NCBI GenBank assembly: GCA_905233165.1
Contig: CAJODL010000012.1
Coordinates: 40,362 to 104,361 of the forward strand
Length of the DNA stretch: 64,000 nt
Direction of reading: 5' to 3'
From: an uncultured Prevotella sp.
GTDB taxonomy: Bacteria > Bacteroidota > Bacteroidia > Bacteroidales > Bacteroidaceae
The translations under genes were made by a program, and so were the position numbers. Shown here in pieces: positions 45,239 to 54,200 of this stretch. Below the pieces are notes generated by a model. That model was not told the origin of the DNA. It ran no database searches and saw only the letters and a program-made list of their open reading frames with translations. The first letter of the stretch is position 1, and every line of letters begins with the position of its first letter.

Positions 45239-47308
45239 TTAACCAACAATGCTTCCTGGTTTAACGTTTGTTGATGTTGTTGTTACTGACAGTGAACCGT
45301 CAAAGTTCACAGCTGAGAGAATCATTCCCTGACTCTCTTCGCCCATCATTTTGCGTGGCTCGAAGTTTGCCACAAAGAGCACCTGCTTGCCTATCAGCAC
45401 CTGTGGGTCCTCATAGTATGCTGCGATGCCGCTCAGGATGGTGCGACCCTCTGGGGTGCCATCGTCGATGTGGAACTTCAGCAGTTTCTTCGACTTCTTC
45501 ACCTTTTCGCATGATGTCACGAGACCTACGCGGATGTCGAGCTTCTCGAAGGTGTCGAAATCTACATTCTCCTTTATAGGTTCCGGCTCGAAGTCTGTTG
45601 CCTCGTTGGCCTTCTTAGTGTCCTCCAGCTTCTTCAGCTGTGCCTCTATAACGCTGTCCTCAATCTTTTCGAAGAGCAGTGATGGCTCGTTGAGCTGCTT
45701 TCCCGCTGGCAGTATATCCATGCTACCAAGCTGCTCCCATGAGAAGCTGTCCATTGCCAGCATGTCTCTGAGTTTCTTACTGCTGAAAGGCAGGAATGGC
45801 TCGAATGCTATAGCGAGGTTGGCTGTCAGCTGCAGGCAGACATACAGAATCGTCTTCACACGCTCCATATCCTCCTTCGCAACTTTCCAAGGCTCACATT
45901 CTGTGATATATCTGTTTCCGATGCGGGCAAGGTTCATAGCCTCTTTCTGGGCCTCACGGAACTTAAACTGCTCCAGGTATGTCTCTACGTCAGCCTTTAC
46001 ATTCTTAAACTCCTCGATGGCCTCCTTGTCAGTATCTGTCAGCTCACCACACTCTGGCACTACGCCATTGAAGTATTTCTTTGTAAGCTGCAGAGCACGG
46101 TTTACGAAGTTGCCGTAGATAGCCACCAGTTCGGAGTTGTTACGCTCCTGAAAATCCTTCCATGTGAAGTTGTTATCCTTTGTCTCTGGAGCATTTGCTG
46201 TCAGCACATATCTCAGCACATCTTGCTTTCCTGGCAAATCAACGAGATATTCGTGCAGCCATACAGCCCAGTTTCTGGAAGTGGAGATTTTGTCGTCCTC
46301 AAGGTTGAGGAATTCATTTGCAGGCACGTTGTCAGGCATTATATATCCGCCGTGTGCCTTCATCATAACAGGGAATATGAGGCAGTGGAATACTATGTTG
46401 TCTTTTCCGATGAAGTGTACCAGTCTCGTGTCCTCATCCTGCCACCACTTCTGCCAGGTACCCCATTTCTCTGGTTCCTTCTCGCAGAGTTCCTTTGTGT
46501 TTGAGATATATCCTATTGGGGCATCAAACCAAACGTACAGCACTTTTCCTTCTGCACCCTTCAGAGGTACTGGAATACCCCAGTCGAGGTCGCGTGTCAT
46601 AGCACGAGGCTGCAGGTCCATGTCAAGCCAAGACTTACATTGTCCATAGACGTTGGAACGCCATTCCTTATGACCTGTCAGAATCCAGTCCTTCAGCCAC
46701 TCCTGATAGCGGCCCAGAGGCAGGTACCAGTTCTTCGTAGGACGCTTTACGAGTCCGTGACCTGGGTTGTTCTTGTTTGTTGGATTTATCAGTTCGTCAG
46801 GTGATAGGGTAGCACCACATTTCTCGCATTGGTCGCCGTAAGCCCCTTGGTTGTGGCAGCGGGGACATTCGCCTACGATGTTACGGTCGGTCAGAAATTC
46901 TCCTGTCACCTCGTCGCAATACTGCTCTTCTGTTATTTCCTCCAGAGCACCCTTGTCATAGAGCGTCTTGAAGAAGTCGCTCGCAAACTGATAGTGTGTC
47001 TTACTCGTAGTGCGTGAGAAGATGTCAAATGAAATGCCGAATTCCGCAAACGAATCCTTGATGATTTTGTGGTATCTGTCCACCACCTCTTGTGTAGTGA
47101 TGCCCTCCTGTTTAGCGCGGATGGTAACAGGTACGCCGTGCTCGTCAGAGCCACAGACGAATATCACCTCTCTGTTCTTCAGTCTCAGGAAACGGGCATA
47201 GATGTCAGCTGGGATATACACTCCAGCCAAGTGACCTATGTGTACTCCGCCATTAGCATAAGGCAGGGCGGCAGTAATAGTTGTTCTCTTGTAATTCTTT
47301 ATTGCCAT
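45239..47308 (-). CDS. metG: methionyl-tRNA synthetase
   Basis: 689 residues. [13 protein letters not shown] is the HIGH motif, CPRC...CEKC the zinc knuckle and DKISTSRN the KMSKS equivalent. The last 110 residues ([20 protein letters not shown]) form the OB-fold tRNA-binding/dimerisation domain. It charges initiator and elongator tRNA-Met. Stop and argS start are adjacent, so both are one transcript, with the metG promoter at 47336-47366. Confidence 0.96.
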   Translation of the reverse strand: MAIKNYKRTTITAALPYANGGVHIGHLAGVYIPADIYARFLRLKNREVIFVCGSDEHGVPVTIRAKQEGITTQEVVDRYHKIIKDSFAEFGISFDIFSRTTSKTHYQFASDFFKTLYDKGALEEITEEQYCDEVTGEFLTDRNIVGECPRCHNQGAYGDQCEKCGATLSPDELINPTNKNNPGHGLVKRPTKNWYLPLGRYQEWLKDWILTGHKEWRSNVYGQCKSWLDMDLQPRAMTRDLDWGIPVPLKGAEGKVLYVWFDAPIGYISNTKELCEKEPEKWGTWQKWWQDEDTRLVHFIGKDNIVFHCLIFPVMMKAHGGYIMPDNVPANEFLNLEDDKISTSRNWAVWLHEYLVDLPGKQDVLRYVLTANAPETKDNNFTWKDFQERNNSELVAIYGNFVNRALQLTKKYFNGVVPECGELTDTDKEAIEEFKNVKADVETYLEQFKFREAQKEAMNLARIGNRYITECEPWKVAKEDMERVKTILYVCLQLTANLAIAFEPFLPFSSKKLRDMLAMDSFSWEQLGSMDILPAGKQLNEPSLLFEKIEDSVIEAQLKKLEDTKKANEATDFEPEPIKENVDFDTFEKLDIRVGLVTSCEKVKKSKKLLKFHIDDGTPEGRTILSGIAAYYEDPQVLIGKQVLFVANFEPRKMMGEESQGMILSAVNFDGSLSVTTTSTNVKPGSIVG

Positions 47309-47335
47309 ATATTTTTATATAAAATTTTCCGCGTG

Positions 47336-47366
47336 CAAAGTTACAATTTTATAATGAGAAATGCAA
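47336..47366 (-). promoter_or_regulatory. promoter of metG-argS
   Basis: Minus strand: TTG (47366-47364), 20 bp, TAACTTTG (47343-47336). The leader to the ATG at 47308 is about 25 nt and AT-rich. Confidence 0.65.
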
Positions 47367-47584
47367 GAAAAAGCATAAAAAACTCGCTTTTCAGAGGGCA
47401 ACATAATAAAAATAACCGAAAAAGATTATGTGGATATGACAATTAGATCGTCGAACTTTGGCAAAAATTAGCTTTCTCATTACTTATTCTTTTTACGCAT
47501 GAGCAAAAGGAAAGCTATCTCCAGCACCCGAATGATTATGTTTTTTGTATTCTCTTTCATAAACTTTTAATTTTTTTAATCTCA
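47367..47584. other. AT-rich spacer without a recognisable gene
   Basis: About 220 bases between the metG promoter and the broken antirepressor-like gene. It holds no convincing frame, hairpin or promoter on either strand. It is where the accessory island begins. Confidence 0.4.
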
Positions 47585-47908
47585 CACAGAATTCTCTATA
47601 GTGGATGTATGTGGGGTGTTGACAGACCAGCCAGACAACGATCATGCAAGAAACTATTGGAAAGTTCTGAAACACAGGCTAAAAAAGAAGGAAATGAAAC
47701 GGTTACAAATTGTAACCAGTTGAAATTAAAATCTGAAGATGGCAAGATGCGTTTGACGGATGTCGCTGATACTGAGTAGCTTTTCCGATTGATTCAATCC
47801 ATTCCATCACGTAAGGCAGAGCCTTTCAAGCAATGGATGGCGCAGGTGGCAAGCCAACGCCTTGACCAAATGCAAGACCCGGAACTGAGCATTGATCAGG
47901 CAATATTC
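47585..47908 (+). pseudogene. broken BRO/antirepressor-like gene
   Basis: In pieces the plus strand reads FSIVDVCGVLTDQPDNDHAR, NYWKVLKHRLKK, then after a one-base loss in the A-run at 47681-47686, EGNETVTNCNQLKLKSEDGK, MRLTDVADTE, a TAG at 47777-47779 where Gln is expected, and LFRLIQSIPSRKAEPFKQWM. This is the N-terminal BRO-N-like region of antirepressor/DinD-like proteins. It ends abruptly at 47905 where sequence identical to the end of the rhuM cassette begins. No functional product is likely. Confidence 0.72.
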
Positions 47909-48120
47909 AATCATTTTGATTGTTTCCCTCGTCTGGTTGAGATAATCCGACGAGGGATTTTTATAACTACCTACTAAGCATCTAAGCCCATAAAACTAAT
48001 TACTCTCCACTCTCCACTTTCCACTGCCTCTCAACTATAAACCGCTTTTGACCTTTGACTTTTGACCTTAGACTTCGGCAAAAGCCGATGAGGGGGAGGA
48101 GATAAAACGCAAAATAACTT
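47904..48120 (+). repeat. long direct repeat, copy A (terminator plus leader)
   Basis: About 215 bp that recur at 50662-50880 with few differences: a terminator, ACTACCTACTAAGC, CCCATAAAACTAATTACTCT, AACTATAAACCGCTTTTGAC, a small CGGCAAAAGCCG hairpin and a purine-rich GAGGGGGAGGAG run. It separates the broken antirepressor from the broken ATPase. Confidence 0.8.
47925..47962 (+). terminator. terminator in repeat copy A
   Basis: TCCCTCGTC pairs perfectly with GACGAGGGA across a 15-base loop, followed by TTTTTAT. An almost identical terminator is found after rhuM. Confidence 0.75.
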
Positions 48121-48146
48121 AATTTCTGAAAAATATCGCTATTTTT

Positions 48147-48177
48147 TTTGGTGATTCGAAAAATAATTTTACCTTTG
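48147..48177 (+). promoter_or_regulatory. promoter of the broken ATPase cassette
   Basis: TTTG (48147-48150), 19 bp, TACCTTTG (48170-48177), placed about 60 bp after the purine-rich end of the leader repeat, as in the other three copies. A 17-bp region of partial dyad (AGTGTCGAATATTCGAC) follows. Confidence 0.6.
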
Positions 48178-48241
48178 CACTGCAAAAAGTGTCGAATATT
48201 CGACTGTTTTTGCAGTAGAACTAAAAGAAAGGACAGGAAAA

Positions 48242-48611
48242 ATGGTCATTCAACGAGGTCAATATGTTAGTGAATTACTAAGCAAACGATGGAATGGTAA
48301 GGTAAAGATTATCACAGGGATACGGAGTTGTGGAGTTGACCACTGTAAAGGATGGCAAAAAGCAGCAGTCGCAGTATGAAATAGATTTTGTCGTAAATGC
48401 CGGACGTGAGAAAGTATATATCCAATCTGCATTAAATGTAGATACCGAAACGAAAAAACAACAAGAAACTTTTTCTCTGAAGAACTCTGGCGATTTCTTC
48501 CGTAAGATTGTCATAACAGACGGAAATGCCAAGGCCTGGACAGATGAGGATGGTGTCATGTATGTTGGTGTTATACCCTTTTTGTTAGAGGATAATTTGA
48601 TAATAGACTAA
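48242..48611 (+). pseudogene. remnant of a DUF4143-type ATPase
   Basis: The start codes for the typical N-terminus of the COG1373/DUF4143 ATP-binding family (MVIQRGQYVSELL, then VKIITGIRSCG just before the Walker A site would be completed). Then the sequence jumps, in another frame, to the family C-terminus (VELTTVKDGKKQQSQYEIDF, VYIQSALNVDTETKKQQETF, GVIPFLLEDNLIID). The central roughly 900 bp, with the rest of the ATPase domain, are deleted. It is not functional. Confidence 0.75.
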
Positions 48612-48735
48612 AGAACTCTCCACTTACCACTGCCTCTTAACTATAAACCGCTTTTGACCTTTGACTTTTGACCTTAGACTTCGGCAAAAGCCGATGAGGG
48701 AGGAGTAAGACGCAAAAAACTTATTTTTCGAAAAA
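48612..48735 (+). repeat. leader repeat, copy B
   Basis: Starts in CACTTACCACTGCCTCTTAA and contains ACCGCTTTTGACCTTTGACT, the CGGCAAAAGCCG hairpin and GAGGGAGGAGTAAGACGC. It lacks the terminator part. It lies right before the toxin-antitoxin promoter. Confidence 0.75.
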
Positions 48736-48747
48736 AACGAGTGATTT

Positions 48748-48779
48748 TTTGCTGATATTGGAAAAAAGTTGTAATTTTG
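48748..48779 (+). promoter_or_regulatory. promoter of the toxin-antitoxin pair
   Basis: TTTG (48748-48751), 20 bp, TAATTTTG (48772-48779). The antitoxin ATG is 26 bases after the box. Confidence 0.65.
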
Positions 48780-48804
48780 CAAGCGGAAACTAAAAAATGA
48801 CGTT

Positions 48805-49053
48805 ATGACAGCAATTCAATTGAATGCAGAGATACTGCGAAATTTGGGTACTTTGGCAGAAGATGAGAGTATGCTGAAGCGTATAGCTAAATATCTTCGA
48901 AAGCTTGTATATGAAAAAAAGGCTGACCCCACAGAGATGACGAAAGAAGAATTCTTTGCTCGTGTTGATGAAGCAAGAGAACAAATCAAGCAGGGAAAAT
49001 GCGTCAGTTTCTCAGATCCAAAGGAAATGGATGCATGGCTTAATTCGCTTTAA
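48805..49053 (+). CDS. antitoxin of a YoeB-like pair
   Basis: 82 residues, mostly helical (AEILRNLGTLAEDESMLKRI, AKYLRKLVYEKK), with an acidic C-terminus. It does not look like a classical YefM/Phd protein; it resembles the short uncharacterised antitoxins often encoded before RelE/YoeB toxins in Bacteroidetes. Role inferred from its place two bases before the toxin. It would both neutralise the toxin and repress the promoter, if like other such pairs. Confidence 0.75.
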   Translation: MTAIQLNAEILRNLGTLAEDESMLKRIAKYLRKLVYEKKADPTEMTKEEFFARVDEAREQIKQGKCVSFSDPKEMDAWLNSL

Positions 49054-49055
49054 AT

Positions 49056-49328
49056 ATGTACAGAATTGTTTACTCTGAAAAATCTCAAGAGGATTTGGCC
49101 AAGTTGCGACACAACGAGCCAGCAGCCCATAAAAAGGCAGTCAAGTTACTTAAGGAACTGATGGAACACCCCAAAACAGGAACTGGACATCCAGAGCAAC
49201 TGAAAGGTAATCGAAGAGGTCAATGGAGTCGTGTAATAACAAAAAAACATCGTTTGATATACGAAATCTTTGAAACAGAAGTTCATGTTGATGTCCTCTC
49301 AGCCTATGGGCACTATGATGACAAATAA
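49056..49328 (+). CDS. Txe/YoeB-family toxin (mRNA interferase)
   Basis: 90 residues. The YoeB core is clear: SEKSQEDLAKLR, HPKTGTGHPEQLKGNRRGQW, SRVITKKHRLIYEI and a C-terminal AYGHYDDK with the conserved His-Tyr. Such toxins cut mRNA on ribosomes. It is coupled to the antitoxin and shares its promoter. Confidence 0.88.
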   Translation: MYRIVYSEKSQEDLAKLRHNEPAAHKKAVKLLKELMEHPKTGTGHPEQLKGNRRGQWSRVITKKHRLIYEIFETEVHVDVLSAYGHYDDK

Positions 49329-49363
49329 TTCATTTACATAATAAACCGATGGTGTAGGATGCT

Positions 49364-49408
49364 GATTTGACCCCCGAAAGTTAGACAAAAACTTTCGGGG
49401 GTCAAATC
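49364..49408. mobile_element. 19-bp perfect inverted repeat, IS3-end-like relic
   Basis: GATTTGACCCCCGAAAGTT and its exact reverse complement are separated by seven bases. TGACCCC...AAAGTT-type ends are typical of IS3/IS150-like elements, so two ends without the transposase would give this shape. No U-tract follows on either strand, which argues against a simple terminator. Confidence 0.45.
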
Positions 49409-49477
49409 ATGTGATACATCTTACGCCATTTACTTTAACGATCCCTTCTTTCACTCGCTTTAAGTGGAGGGTGTAGA

Positions 49478-49545
49478 AGCAACTTTTGACCTTAGACTTC
49501 GGCAAAAGCCGATGAGGGGGAGGAGTAAACCGCGAAAAACTTATT
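49478..49545 (+). repeat. leader repeat, copy C
   Basis: Shorter copy: AACTTTTGACCTTAGACTTC, the CGGCAAAAGCCG hairpin, GAGGGGGAGGAGTAAACCGC and AAAAACTTATTTTTTG. It lies before the rhuM promoter. Confidence 0.72.
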
Positions 49546-49568
49546 TTTTGAAAAATATTACGATTTTC

Positions 49569-49599
49569 TTTGTTAGTTTGGAAAATAGTTGTAATTTTG
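49569..49599 (+). promoter_or_regulatory. promoter of rhuM
   Basis: TTTG (49569-49572), 19 bp, TAATTTTG (49592-49599). The rhuM ATG follows 12 bases later, so the leader is very short. Confidence 0.6.
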
Positions 49600-49610
49600 C
49601 AGATTGAATT

Positions 49611-50639
49611 ATGGACGAAAAAGGAAGTATCATATTATACACTACGCCAGACGGAGTTTCGAAAATAGAAGTAACACTTCAGAACGAAACCGTGTGGTTA
49701 ACCTTAGACCAAATGGCAGAGTTGTTCCAACGCAACAAATCTACCATTTCAAGGCATATAAAGAATGTTTTTGAAGAGGGAGAACTTCAGCCTGACGCAA
49801 CTGTTGCGTTTTTTGCAACAGTTCAAACTGAAGGTAAAAGAAAGGTAGAACGTGACATCGCTTACTACAACCTTGATATGATTATCAGTGTGGGCTATCG
49901 CGTTCATTCTTATCGTGGTGTGCAGTTCCGCCAGTGGGCAACGGCCGTGTTAAAAGAATATATCAAGAAAGGGTTCGTCCTGAATGATGAGTTACTTAAG
50001 AATGCAGGCAAGGGCAACTATTTTGATGAATTGCTGGCGCGTATTCGAGACATTCGCTCGTCAGAAAAAATATTCTATCGCAAGGTACTTGAAATTTATG
50101 CCCTCAGTATCGATTATGACCCACGGGTGGAAATCACCAAAGAGTTTTTCGCCACTGTTCAAAACAAGATGCATTATGCCGTGCATGGTCATACCGCAGC
50201 AGAAATCATATATGACCGCGCCAATGCTGCAAGGGATTTTATGGGACTCACCACCTGGACAGGGATGCTGCCAAAACGCACTGATGCCGAGTTTGCAAAG
50301 AACTATCTCAATGCAGAAGAGATTGATACGCTGAACCGTATTGTAAACCTCTATATTGACTATGCAGAACTGCGTGCCAAAGACCACAAGCCAATGTATA
50401 TGCGCGACTGGATTCAGAAGCTGGATGATTTCCTGCGACTCTCAGATAAAGAGATATTAACCCATGCGGGGAGCATCTCTGCCAAGTTGGCGAAGGAAAA
50501 AGCTGATGCTGAATACGACAAGTTTAAAGAACGCACAGCCAATGAACTGACACCTGTTGAAATTCACTTCATAGAGAATTTTGAGAGAGAGCAGAAAAGA
50601 CTTTTTGAACAACAAAAAATAAACGAGAAAAAGCGTTAG
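49611..50639 (+). CDS. rhuM: RhuM family protein
   Basis: 342 residues with the RhuM (COG3943) signature: an N-terminal helix-turn-helix-like region (WLTLDQMAELFQRNKSTISR), HIKNVFEEGEL, YYNLDMIISVGYRVHS, FRQWATAVLKEYI and a second domain (MHYAVHGHTAAEIIYDRANA). RhuM proteins are common in mobile regions of gut bacteria and are often near Fic or toxin genes; the molecular role is unknown. Followed by a terminator and the second long direct repeat. Confidence 0.9.
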   Translation: MDEKGSIILYTTPDGVSKIEVTLQNETVWLTLDQMAELFQRNKSTISRHIKNVFEEGELQPDATVAFFATVQTEGKRKVERDIAYYNLDMIISVGYRVHSYRGVQFRQWATAVLKEYIKKGFVLNDELLKNAGKGNYFDELLARIRDIRSSEKIFYRKVLEIYALSIDYDPRVEITKEFFATVQNKMHYAVHGHTAAEIIYDRANAARDFMGLTTWTGMLPKRTDAEFAKNYLNAEEIDTLNRIVNLYIDYAELRAKDHKPMYMRDWIQKLDDFLRLSDKEILTHAGSISAKLAKEKADAEYDKFKERTANELTPVEIHFIENFEREQKRLFEQQKINEKKR

Positions 50640-50661
50640 AAATATAATAGATTTAGGTTTT

Positions 50662-50880
50662 ATTCAATCATTTTGATTGTTTCCCTCGTCTAGTTGAGAT
50701 AATCCGACGAGGGATTTTTATACTCTAATCACTAACTACCTACTAAGCAACTAAGCCCATAAAACTAATTACTCTCCACTCTACACTTACCACTGCCTCT
50801 TAACTATAAACCGCTTTTGACTTTAGACCTTTGACCATCGGCAAGTGCCGATCAGGGAGGAGTAAAACGCAAAAAACTTA
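50662..50880 (+). repeat. long direct repeat, copy D (terminator plus leader)
   Basis: Matches copy A through ATTCAATCATTTTGATTG, the terminator, CTACCTACTAAGC, the Tyr-rich pyrimidine stretch and AACTATAAACCGCTTTTGAC. The small hairpin differs (ATCGGCAAGTGCCGAT) but still pairs, so its structure is kept. With copy A it bounds about 2.7 kb. Confidence 0.8.
50682..50719 (+). terminator. terminator after rhuM
   Basis: TCCCTCGTC (50682-50690) pairs with GACGAGGGA (50706-50714) and is followed by TTTTTA. It differs from the copy at 47925 only in the loop. Confidence 0.78.
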
Positions 50881-50894
50881 TTTTTTTAATACTA

Positions 50895-50956
50895 AAACTC
50901 TCAACTCTAAACTATAAAACTGCCTTTAAACTCTAAACTCTCAACTCTAAACTAAA
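50895..50956 (+). repeat. spacer repeat between leader copy D and its promoter
   Basis: ACTCTCAACTCTAAACT units push the promoter further from the leader repeat than in copies A-C. Confidence 0.6.
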
Positions 50957-50972
50957 AAAAAACTTCCGATTT

Positions 50973-51003
50973 TTTGTATTGTTGGAAGTTTTTTGTATTT
51001 TTG
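50973..51003 (+). promoter_or_regulatory. promoter of the folded RNA and helicase-methylase operon
   Basis: TTTG (50973-50976), 19 bp, TATTTTTG (50996-51003). A seven-pair AACTTCC/GGAAGTT hairpin overlaps the -33 region and may affect its use. Confidence 0.6.
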
Positions 51004-51009
51004 CACTCG

Positions 51010-51207
51010 AATGCGGGAAAAGCCTCAGCGGAGGTGCCTGCATGACTTTATTGATTCGGTGATGTCCCTGAACCTTGCAATTTCAAATTGACATCTTAAT
51101 ACGAATAAGTGCCAACGTCTGCGCGATAGCGTGGACGGGACTTATCATTAAGATGTGGGTTTTGCAAGGACCAAGGGACATCGATAAGCGCCTTTCCGCG
51201 CTTTTTC
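51010..51207 (+). ncRNA. strongly folded RNA ahead of the helicase gene
   Basis: Helix 1: 51011-51017 with 51037-51043, inner stem 51022-51026/51031-51035. A long rod follows: 51061-51069/51174-51182 (GATGTCCCT), 51073-51080/51162-51169 (CCTTGCAA), 51091-51100/51147-51156 (ACATCTTAAT), 51105-51110/51140-51145, and 51117-51124/51129-51136 closed by a GATA loop. A last hairpin (51186-51191/51198-51203) with five U residues resembles a terminator. Nearly all pairs are Watson-Crick. It is either a separate RNA of about 200 nt or a regulatory leader. Not matched to a known family. Confidence 0.65.
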
Positions 51208-51282
51208 GTGTCCTGAGGTTCTATGTTGAATCCACATTCTCCGAACAGATAGTTCTTTCGCTCCTAAATCTGGAGTGCATAA

Positions 51283-54200
51283 ATGACACTAACTAATGTT
51301 ATGTTAAACTCCCATTTCTTCACAAACAGAAATGGGAACACCTTGATGCAGGAATTTGAAGGTATTCTTGCAAACAATCCTCAGGTGAAGAACCTGGATG
51401 CAGTAGTAGGTTTCCTACGCGCATCCGGATATTTCACGCTGCGTCCATTTTTGGACAATGTAAACAAAGTACGTATTCTGATAGGCATTGATGTTGACAA
51501 ATACATCGCCTCTGCCTATCAGAAAGGAGAAATGTTCTTTGGGGCAGAAGAGGAGGTGAAGGATGAATGTCTTCGTCTTTTGAAAGAAGATATCGAACAC
51601 TCCCACTATTCTCAGAAGGTTGAGGATGGCATGCTCCAAATGGTGAAAGACCTCATGGACGGGAAATTAGAGCTGCGAGCCCATCCGTCAAAGAAGATAC
51701 ATGCAAAGATATACATCCTTTATCCAGACAACTACAACCAGCACACATTCGGTGCTGCCATAACAGGCAGCAGCAACCTCAGCGGCAACGGTCTTGGTAT
51801 AGGCGAGGAGAAACAGTATGAATTCAATGTAAAACTGACCCAGTACGAAGATGTCCAGTTTGCTAAGAATGAGTTTGACATATTGTGGGAAGAAGCCCAG
51901 AATGTCTCCATAAACGCAGAAGATTACAAAGAAGTTCTTGACAAGACATACCTCAAGGGAGATTTTACACCCTATGAGTTGTATATCAAGATGCTGATGG
52001 AATATTTCTCAGACAGGGTGCTGAAGATAGACGAGTCAGACCCCTTTGATATGCCGAGCGGTTATGAGAAGTTTGAATATCAGACAGATGCAGTAATAGA
52101 AGGCTATCAAAAACTTATCAGATATGATGGCTTTTTCCTTGCAGATGTAGTAGGTCTTGGTAAGACAGTCATTGCTACAATGATAGCAAAGAGATTCCTT
52201 ATAGAAAATGGCAGGGAGAATACCAAGATTCTTGTTGTCTATCCTCCTGCTGTAGAACAGAACTGGAAGACCACCTTCAAAGACTTTGATATAGACAAGT
52301 ATGCACGTTTTGTCTCAAATGGCAGTCTTAACAAAGTGCTTGATGACGAGAATGTAGATTATTGGAATGCCGATGAATATGACCTTGTGTTAGTGGATGA
52401 GGCCCACAAATTCAGAAATTACACTTCTGGAGCATTCCAACAACTTCAGGAGATATGTAAGATGCCTCGTATGAATACAGGAAACATCCCAGGTTATCGC
52501 AAGAAGGTTATGCTTATTTCTGCCACCCCTATGAATAACACTCCTGCGGACTTGTATTACCAGATTCTGATGTTCCAAGACCCCCGCCAATGTACCATTG
52601 ATGGTGTTCCAAATCTTACAGCCTTCTTCTCTCCATTGGTAGTAGAATTCAAGAAGTTACGAAAGGATGGTGAGTTCGACCTCATGAAGTTCAAGAAGTT
52701 GGCTGAAAAGGTCAGAGATAGAGTTATAAAGCCACTTACCGTTCGCAGAACAAGAACAGATATAGAAAGTATTCCAAGATATAATAAAGACGTTAATGGC
52801 TTCCCCAAGGTTGAGAAACCTATAAAGAAAGAATATGAGCTAAATAAACGAATGGCAGACCTCTTTGTCAAGGCGATGAACATTCTTGATAAAGAACTGA
52901 ACTACTCCCGATATCAGGCTATCGCCTACCTAAAGCCAGAAATAGCAGAAGGACTTTATGACAACGCAGAAGTTATAAGCCGCAGCTTGGCAGGTATTCG
53001 TAAGAATGGTCTTGTAAAGCGTCTGGAGAGCAGTTTCTATGCCTTTAAGATATCTGTGGAAAACTTCCGTCAGGCAAATCAGAATATGATTGATATGTGG
53101 AAGAAAGACAGAATCTTTATTGCTCCTGATATGGATATCAATCAGCTGTATGATAAAGGCTTGTCTGATGATGAAATAGAAGAGAAACTAAATGAGAAGG
53201 CAGAGACAAACCCAAAGAATGCCGTGTTCTCTCAAAAAGACTTTGACCCTAAATACTATGACATGCTGCTGCATGATCAGGAATTGCTTGACGAAATGTG
53301 GTTAGAGTGGAAGAATATTGATGATGAAGAAGACTCTAAGTTTGCCAAGTTTGAAGAAATGCTTGAAGGGGAACTCTTCAACTCAAAACGCAACATTGAT
53401 GGCAAACTGGTTGTCTTTTCAGAATCTGTTGATACTATCAACTATCTTGCCAAACGTATCAATCGCAAGGATGTCTTGGTAATATCAGCACAAAACAGAG
53501 ATTCTTTATTTAAGACAATAAGAGATAATTTTGATGCCAATTGGAGGAAGCAAAAGAACGACTATAACATCATTCTCACCTCTGATGTATTGGCAGAAGG
53601 TGTCAACCTCCATCGCTCAAATATCATTATCAATTACGATACCCCTTGGAACTCAACTCGTCTGATGCAGCGAATAGGTCGTGTAAATCGTATTGGCTCA
53701 AAATCTGCTTCCATATATAATTATGTATTCTATCCTTCCCGTCAGGGAAATGAGCAGATAAACCTAAAACAGATTTCTCTTAGTAAGATACAAACATTCC
53801 ATACAACATTTGGAGAAGACAACCAGATATATTCTACTGATGAGATTATAGACAGAGACCTTGACAAACTCTTTAAGGAAGGAATAAAACGAGAGCAGGA
53901 AGACAGAAACCTTGAACTGCCATATTTTGAAGAGTTGCGCACCTTATACATGCAAAATCGCAAGGAATACAATCGTATTGAAAGATTGTCATTACGCAGT
54001 CGTACAGGCAGAGAATCCCGTAAGGTAGAAGGTACAGCCCTAAGCAGTAATACACTTGTCTTCCTAAAAACCAATTTTAGAAAACTTTTCTATCTGGTTG
54101 ATGATAAAGAAGCAAGTGAGATTTCTGTACTTGATGCATTCAAATATTTCAAGGCAGAGCCAAGTGAAAAGACTGTACCACGAATTGAAGAGCATCACAA

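Noticed and set aside
51010..51207. Identification of the folded RNA as 6S RNA or a retron RNA
   Set aside because: A rod with an internal bubble is reminiscent of 6S, but the ends are not closed by the rod and the side hairpin is atypical. No reverse transcriptase is present for a retron.
51075..51296. A 73-codon frame over the folded RNA
   Set aside because: It is explained by the paired, non-coding structure, has no domain or good start, and overlaps the helicase start.
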